From Astrothelium macrocarpum (lineage: Eukaryota > Ascomycota > Dothideomycetes > Trypetheliales > Trypetheliaceae), in the NCBI GenBank assembly GCA_021030915.1, contig JAGEMR010000043.1, forward strand, positions 62,001 to 126,000: DNA of 64,000 bases, in the 5' to 3' direction. Below are positions 58,710 to 64,000 of the stretch, piece by piece (position 1 is the first letter of the stretch; every line of letters begins with the position of its first letter). Both the position numbers and the translations under genes were made by a program. The notes under the pieces were generated by a model that did no database searches, was not told the DNA's origin, and saw only the letters and a program-made list of their open reading frames with translations.

Positions 58710-60323
58710 AATTTGGAGTATTTGATCGAAAGCGGCTTTGAACGCTGCGGTTGGCGCCCACCATCATACTTTGGATCCGTGCCCACCGGTGATATCGTAC
58801 TTCTTGGCGTCGAAGACTGTCACGCTATATGTGAGTTCTTTGCGTCGCATTGTAGACAGATCCTAATTCTATGAACAGACTTCGACGGAGGTCGATTGTT
58901 TAGAGCAATAGCAGACAAAGATGTGCGAATCTTGGAACAGCTTCTCATCCGAAAGCCTTCTATCATCCATGAGAAGGATAGTAAAGGGCATACGGCCATT
59001 CATGCATCGTTGAATTGGACGCATGGAATGGCGGTGCTCTTCGAGTATGGAGGCAAATGTTTGGTAAATGAACCGGACACACACGGCTTTATACCACTGT
59101 CCTACGCAATGCAAATGCGCTCAGTTGAAGCTGCTCGGCTACTTATGGATAATGGCAGCAGTCTCTCTTCCCCAGGTTGGGCAAATACGATGTCAACTTG
59201 GTGTTTACCGCACATGGAAGAAGCAATCTATAATGCAGATGGAGAGTTATGGGACCATATCCTCGACGCTCTCATATCACGGCGACGTGGGCTTGCACAG
59301 TTGGCAGAACAGTTCATTCCCATAGAGCTTCAGGAAAAACTCATCCCCTTGAGCGGTCTGCCTGACAGAACTGCTTATGCTGTTCAGGATACACTCTTGA
59401 ATTATGGTGTGGAAATCCCAAATGAGTTCGCTGTAGTGCCGTTTAACAGTAGCATCTATGACTCTCGAAATCTCTCGCCGAGATATGCGCTCAAGGCTTT
59501 TGAGGCCGGGTTCAGGGATGTTGATACTGCTCCTGATGGTGGCCTGTCACCTCTCATGTATCAGTGCTTTTCTGCAAATGATGTCATGGCTGATTGGCTT
59601 CTTGCCAAAGGTGCTGATCTTGAGAGGAGAGTTCCAACCTTTGGGGGAATGAAGTCACCCACTGCAATGCACTTGTTCGCAAGACTCATCTCCGGGACTT
59701 CATCGAGGAAGTTTCGCAAAGGAACTTGGCTACCTGTCTTTCAAGACGATTGTGAGGATCTTCCAAGATTTCCAGATGCAACACGACGAGCGCTTTTAAG
59801 CCGGTCTTGCGATGGTTGCCACTGCGCATGTAGTGCTAACGGATGTCTCCCACGTACAAACATTTTCAATACTATTGTATCTGATAATCGAGTGCTTGAA
59901 GGTCCGCACTTGCAGATCTTGGGAGAATGGATAGGAACTACTCTGGATGCCACTGAAGGACTACTTGCTGAAATTGTTGAAGACCTCGTTCGTGCGCTTA
60001 CTTTTGACAGGCTCAGCATGAGACATACCTGCTGTCATCCTTTTTTCTATCCTTACACCTTGAAGGCCAGGTTTCAGAATGCTCTTTCTAGCGAGGAAGT
60101 TCAAGAGATACAGGACGAGGAATGGGCGCTCATGAAAGAGTTAGAGTCGGTCGTTTGCGATGCCTCTGCCGCTTATACCGGGTTTGGAGCATCAATCCTC
60201 GAGTTCCTCGAACAATACTGGGAGCAAAGGATGGTACAAAGCTTGGAAAAACTGAAAAATGATGATGATGCCGATGCATGTGCAAGAGTTGGAGTGGTTT
60301 TGCGGCCAGATGACTCGGATTAG

Positions 60324-61114
60324 ATTGTAACTGCGCGAGCCTGCGACTGTATCAAAAACCTTTAGCACCACAACATACTGATCTATTTAGCATACCATTA
60401 CGCCAATTCACTCGATTACAGTGTCCGCAAAATGATCTAAAAGTATATTTGACATGAAGTATAGGAGATGAATGGGCTTTTGTGCTTTGCTACGATAACT
60501 ACATAAGTAACTGGTGTACATGTTTTTCACTGTGTTATTTATCCAATCTTCTTCATTGTCTAACTTCGAAAGGCTAGCCCTGAACTAAAACCTTCTTGTC
60601 TTAAAAAAAAAATCTTGAAATACATCCACAATATATGCTGATATTAAATCAGCGATTATGCTCATTCCAATCTTGTTTTATAACAAAACGATCTGCAATT
60701 TTAGATATGAAAAAACCTAGATTATCAAACCTAGAAAGAAGAGATGAAAGTAGTGAGAGTGGCGGGATTCGGACCCACAACCATCGGCTTTAACAGCAAA
60801 TATGGCCGCCAGCGACACTCTTCTACCATTGCGCCACCACCTCCCTCTCGCCGCTGCTTTAGCCCCCCCATTCGCCAAAATCAGGATGGGGGCAACAGCG
60901 CCTAAATTCAGTGTGCAATAATTTAGCTTTTAGTTATTCCTATTGAGCGCTAATTATAATTCAATTCAGCAACCAAACAATCAATTCTTCCGAGGTTGCA
61001 ACTACTTCCATGAAGTTTTGTTGACACCCACTATGTTTAACGACGTACTCAATTTTCGATACAGGGCATTACGTAATCCTGCTATCTTCCCGCGATACAT
61101 CGTCGAGAGTACTG
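60324..61114. other. Intergenic region with a tRNA-like locus
   Basis: AT-rich DNA between the ankyrin gene and the 3' end of the rhodopsin-domain gene. Apart from the tRNA-like sequence at 60755-60849, nothing is recognised. Confidence 0.45.
60755..60849 (-). tRNA. tRNA-like locus, degenerate or intron-bearing, anticodon unclear
   Basis: On the minus strand, TGGCGCAATGG (60826-60836) fits the box A consensus TRGYNNARNNG, and GGTCCGAATCC (60765-60775) is one base from box B (GGTTCGANTCC). The T stem GTGGG/CCCGC pairs with one wobble. The ends GAGAGGG/CACTCTC pair with one mismatch, but the box A spacing to that end is too long. The D stem does not pair and the anticodon arm is unclear (CTGTTAA resembles an Asn loop). 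It may be a pseudo-tRNA or a tRNA fragment. Confidence 0.35.
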
Positions 61115-62604
61115 TCAAATCTGCTCAGCAGTCTGCTCCACACGCACTGATCGCCAAATCCTTCGCCGATCATCCGACTCTCTGTCATCCTCAAACAATG
61201 TTTGCGGTTCTTGCTGCGCACTCACTTGCGAAGTGTTGAGCGGGAAGAGATGGTTCTTCTCGGGCGCAATGGAACTAAGCTCGGGGTAAGTCAGGACGTC
61301 CTTAAGCTTCACATAATCGTTGGACTCGTCAGTGCTATCCTTGACATGCTTGTGAGGCCACGATGATGACTTCTTGTCTGAATTCTTGCGGTCATGCGAT
61401 TGTCCGGTTGATCGGCTGCTTTGGTGATTGGGTGCGATCAGCCTTGAGACCTTTGGTGCGTAGTGCTTGAATAACCGCGGAAGACATATGAGATTGCCGG
61501 CAACGATCCCTGCAGCTATTTCGCCAGTGCTTAGAGGTGATCAGCGCATGTTCCCTATTGGAGAAAAGGCGTACTAACGTGGCCATCCCGAGCTGCGATT
61601 GAGTGAAGGTCAAATCTTGACTGCGATTGTATTTAACACTGAAGATAAGTCGAATGCTGCTTGACACCAGGGCTCTATGTGGTGTGTCAGTCTATTCGAT
61701 GACTATAACGGAGGGAATATCATTGCATACAGCAGGCCAACAAAAAAGATTCCTGAGACTCCCCATTTGCGACTTGTCGACATCCGCAACGTCCATACAC
61801 AGAAAATAGGAAATATTAGCATGCTTAAATCCGAGGCAATATTGTATGATCCTGTGAAAATAATCCAGTCACGGTATTTTACACATGAACCCGGCATTGT
61901 GGGATTCCAGGCCTTCGCTCGCGGACTGCACTGAAACAACGTAATGAAGAATCCAACAATTTGGATGGAGGTGTTGACGAAAATTAGGATCTGCAACAAC
62001 CAGAATTTGATGCTTCTGTCCGGAGTGAAGATGTTGACATATTGCAAGCAAATAGAAAGCTTGGTAATTGCAAGAACGACGTTATAGGTAGCTTCGTAGG
62101 CATAACCGATCTATCCGGTGAGCCTGATAACTAAATTCTTGAATTTAGACTCACCTTTGCGAAAGGTACCAAGTTTGTGATTGGAATGTCCCACTGATGC
62201 ACTCCCTCGCCGTACGGACGGTCGGCTAGGACAATTCCAACAGATGCAGCGAAGCCTATCTACGAAGAATCAGTACTCCACTACCGAGTCGAGTTTGCCG
62301 ACGTGAGCGGTGCCCAAGCAAGTGTCATTGTATCTGTGGTTGTGTTAAAGATCGTTCTCAGAGCACTTTTAAAAACGGGTGACCACTAACAGTCTGGCCA
62401 TCCTACACTCTTCACAATCCAAATTCTAGTGTACATCCGAAGTAGGGTAGCGATGGTTGTCAGCGCCAAGCAGAAGATGCAGACGCCAAGGAAGGGTCCA
62501 GCGTCCGAGAAAGGGTGGACAAAGTTCGGACGAGCGCCAGAGGGGTTTAGTAAGCCAGGAATCTCATTAGGATTCACACCTGGTGTTATAGATATGGCGC
62601 TCAT
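61115..62604 (-). CDS. Rhodopsin-domain fungal integral membrane protein
   Basis: Exons 62391-62604, 62155-62255, 61731-62110, 61579-61674 and 61115-61529 give 401 residues with all phases matching. It fits the fungal rhodopsin-like (Fung_rhodopsin, PTH11-related) family: several hydrophobic helices, for example GPFLGVCIFCLALTTIATLL, FWLLQILIFVNTSIQIVGFF and ASDLSMLIFPIFCVWTL. Family blocks YGEGVHQWDI, ITKLSICLQYVNIFTP and QCSPRAKAWNP are present, as is an acidic/basic cytosolic tail after LPRLFKHYAPK. Such proteins sit in the plasma membrane and some act as receptors in host or surface sensing; the ligand is unknown. The exon 1-2 junction (intron of 129 bp) is the least certain. Confidence 0.8.
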
Positions 62605-64000
62605 TGTCCCAAATGTCAGTGGTTCGCAAGGTTGGGGGGCGTCTGGAGAACTCCAGCCGGATAAGTAGGCTGGTAGATCAGAGGAAACAACAGGAATGAC
62701 AGTGCTAAGATTGAGACTTGAGAGTGCTTGTTACATCCTGATAAGTGCTTGAAGCGATGAATTGATGTTATAGGAGCCGTACCATTCACCCACAAGCAAG
62801 CATCCCGCGTCCATCATGTGCCCAAAAGTCTGAGACATTGCTGCTGGCAGTCCGGCTGCAGTGCGAGACTAGTGGTCAATTAGTCGTCCAATAGTTGGCG
62901 CCGATGCTCAAAGAGGTATTCCATGTCCGGATACGGCTGCATATACATGCAGAAACATTATTGGTACCGCGTACGGTTTCTGTGATAGACTTGTTGTTGG
63001 CGCTAAGAACTGAAATGTGGAACGCCAGTGAGGAAGTTAAACTTCGGCGGGAAAAGCAAACAAAATGACATGTCGGGTGCACTACATAGGGTATTGCATA
63101 CGCAGCTATGCTTCCGACCTCTGCATATATGTCAATCGAAGCCACCAGCGAGTGCTGATCTGAGGCAGCCGCATTATGCGAGCTATGTTGCGACAACTTA
63201 CGTCTCTGGCTTCAATATGGATAGACTTCAATGTATTCACCATGAGTGAAAGTGCCATATCGGATCTGATTCGAAAACTCCAGCAGGGTGAATACCTACC
63301 TGCACCGTGTAGGCGCAATCATTTGATAGCGCTGTTGATATCTTCCTTCTAATTCTTGCTTATCTAGTCTGATTGGATTAGAATAATCCATTCGACACGA
63401 ATTTTACGAACAGCGGCTGTTGGTATAAAACAATTTGTTAGTTTCTGTTAGTTTTGCTTATTTTTGCGCTCTGAGAGTTGTCGATAGTGACTTGATTTTT
63501 ATAATCAACTCGCTATTGACCAGCTGTATTCATATAGCATAGTCATTGCCACAGTACGATTTTTGTTTTATTTTATTTATTTTTGTCACAGATCGAATGC
63601 CGGTGTCAGGGCACCCAGTCTGGCGATGACAAAACTCATTGTCCAAGCAGTTATTGTCATAATTCATATGATAGTCACTCTTCGGAAAATGGTGTTTCAA
63701 AGATGTGGTAGTAGAGGAACGAGACAGAGTTTCATAAGGCCGATAGAAAAGATGTCTAGCAGTAGAAATGCTAGCTCGATCTACGAGCTTGTAAGCGTGA
63801 CCCATGAAGCTAGACAATTTACCAGGTCCACATGTTTGGCCTTGTCCAAACGTCCAGTCACTGCTCTTGAATCTTCAATGGTTCCCTCTAATGATACGCC
63901 TAAGACTTTAATTGCCGCACCTGTTGAACATTGCTAGTGGATTGATTTTGATGCAATGACGGTGTCTCATCTACGTTTATGCTTTCATGAACCGTTGACC
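62605..64000. other. Unassigned right end
   Basis: Minus-strand frames at 62876-63318 and short frames near 63.5-63.9 kb do not form a recognisable spliced product. The first few hundred bases should hold the promoter of the rhodopsin-domain gene. An AT-rich stretch follows at 63.4-63.6 kb. Confidence 0.4.

Larger units (their letters stand above)
57094..60323 (+). pseudogene. Ankyrin-type STAND-related protein with two in-frame stops
   Basis: Exons 57094-58386, 58484-58601 (acceptor at 58482, so 58483-58601), 58649-58830 and 58879-60323 total 1013 codons in a single frame, apart from TAG at 57571 (codon 160) and TAA at 58707 (codon 491). The N-terminus MSGPFSVASSAVGFISLGIQ is the fungal STAND/ankyrin leader. 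A CRCRQRSRR...QWYSVG block and a GAGG block mark the family's central region. Degenerate ankyrin units follow (HTAIHASLNWTHGMAVLFEYGG; GFIPLSYAMQMRSVEAARLLMDNG; SPLMYQCFSANDVMADWLLAKGADL). The C-terminal SCDGCHCACSANGC cysteine block is characteristic. There is no P-loop. Both stops fit CAA/CAG to TAA/TAG changes. Alternative short introns (30 nt or 54 nt) could remove each stop in frame but are weak. Confidence 0.7.

Noticed and set aside
61579..62391. Apparent stops and frame changes in the rhodopsin-domain gene
   Set aside because: All are resolved by four GT..AG introns; the total length closes at 402 codons.
62876..63318. Minus-strand ORFs at the right end as a transporter or enzyme
   Set aside because: No consistent splicing or family motif could be found.

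Overview
The window reads as chromosomal DNA of a filamentous ascomycete (Pezizomycotina). Genes are intron-bearing, with introns mostly 45-100 bp, GT..AG ends and CTGAC/CTAAC-like branch sites. Products include fungal-only families (DUF3405, MTC1/DUF5427, rhodopsin-domain membrane protein, STAND/NLR-like proteins). A class such as Dothideomycetes would fit but is not shown by the sequence. All gene models were spliced by hand from reading frames and family conservation. Total codon counts close in frame for every model given as CDS.

Layout. 0-7.5 kb: the 5' part of a secreted S41-type protease (minus strand, runs off the left edge), then an intact 1464-residue STAND/NLR-like protein (plus) with a ZZ zinc finger inside its NACHT region, ankyrin-like repeats and a C-terminal membrane anchor. 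7.5-19.2 kb: sparse DNA with two MITE-like elements, a 120-residue repeat protein, a DUF3405 Golgi-type protein and a Srk1/Rck2-type kinase. 19.2-23.3 kb: no gene recognised, a third MITE copy and a heptamer tandem repeat. 23.3-41.5 kb: a housekeeping block (vacuolar alkaline phosphatase, Sti1 co-chaperone divergent from a tandem FolB protein, UDP-glucose pyrophosphorylase, a DUF7514-like proline-rich protein, MTC1, an AT-hook protein and a small membrane protein). 42-60.3 kb: an accessory island with a ZZ/DUF7025/AAA ATPase gene split by a 585-bp insertion, a DUF7708 protein, a short-chain dehydrogenase, a NACHT gene and an ankyrin gene. The last two each carry in-frame stop codons. 60.3-64 kb: a tRNA-like locus, a rhodopsin-domain membrane protein and unassigned DNA.

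Working together. The central block is ordinary metabolism, proteostasis and signalling, with divergent promoters at sti1/FolB and MTC1/AT-hook. The island resembles the fast-evolving fungal NLR/incompatibility repertoire: STAND-type N-termini, P-loop NTPase cores and repeat C-termini, with birth-and-death decay. The points most worth a second look are the ZZ finger nested within NACHT in a membrane-anchored NLR, the 585-bp insertion flanked by a perfect 16-bp repeat (possibly removable by splicing), the three-copy MITE family, and the recurring CAA/CAG-to-stop pattern in the NLR-like genes.
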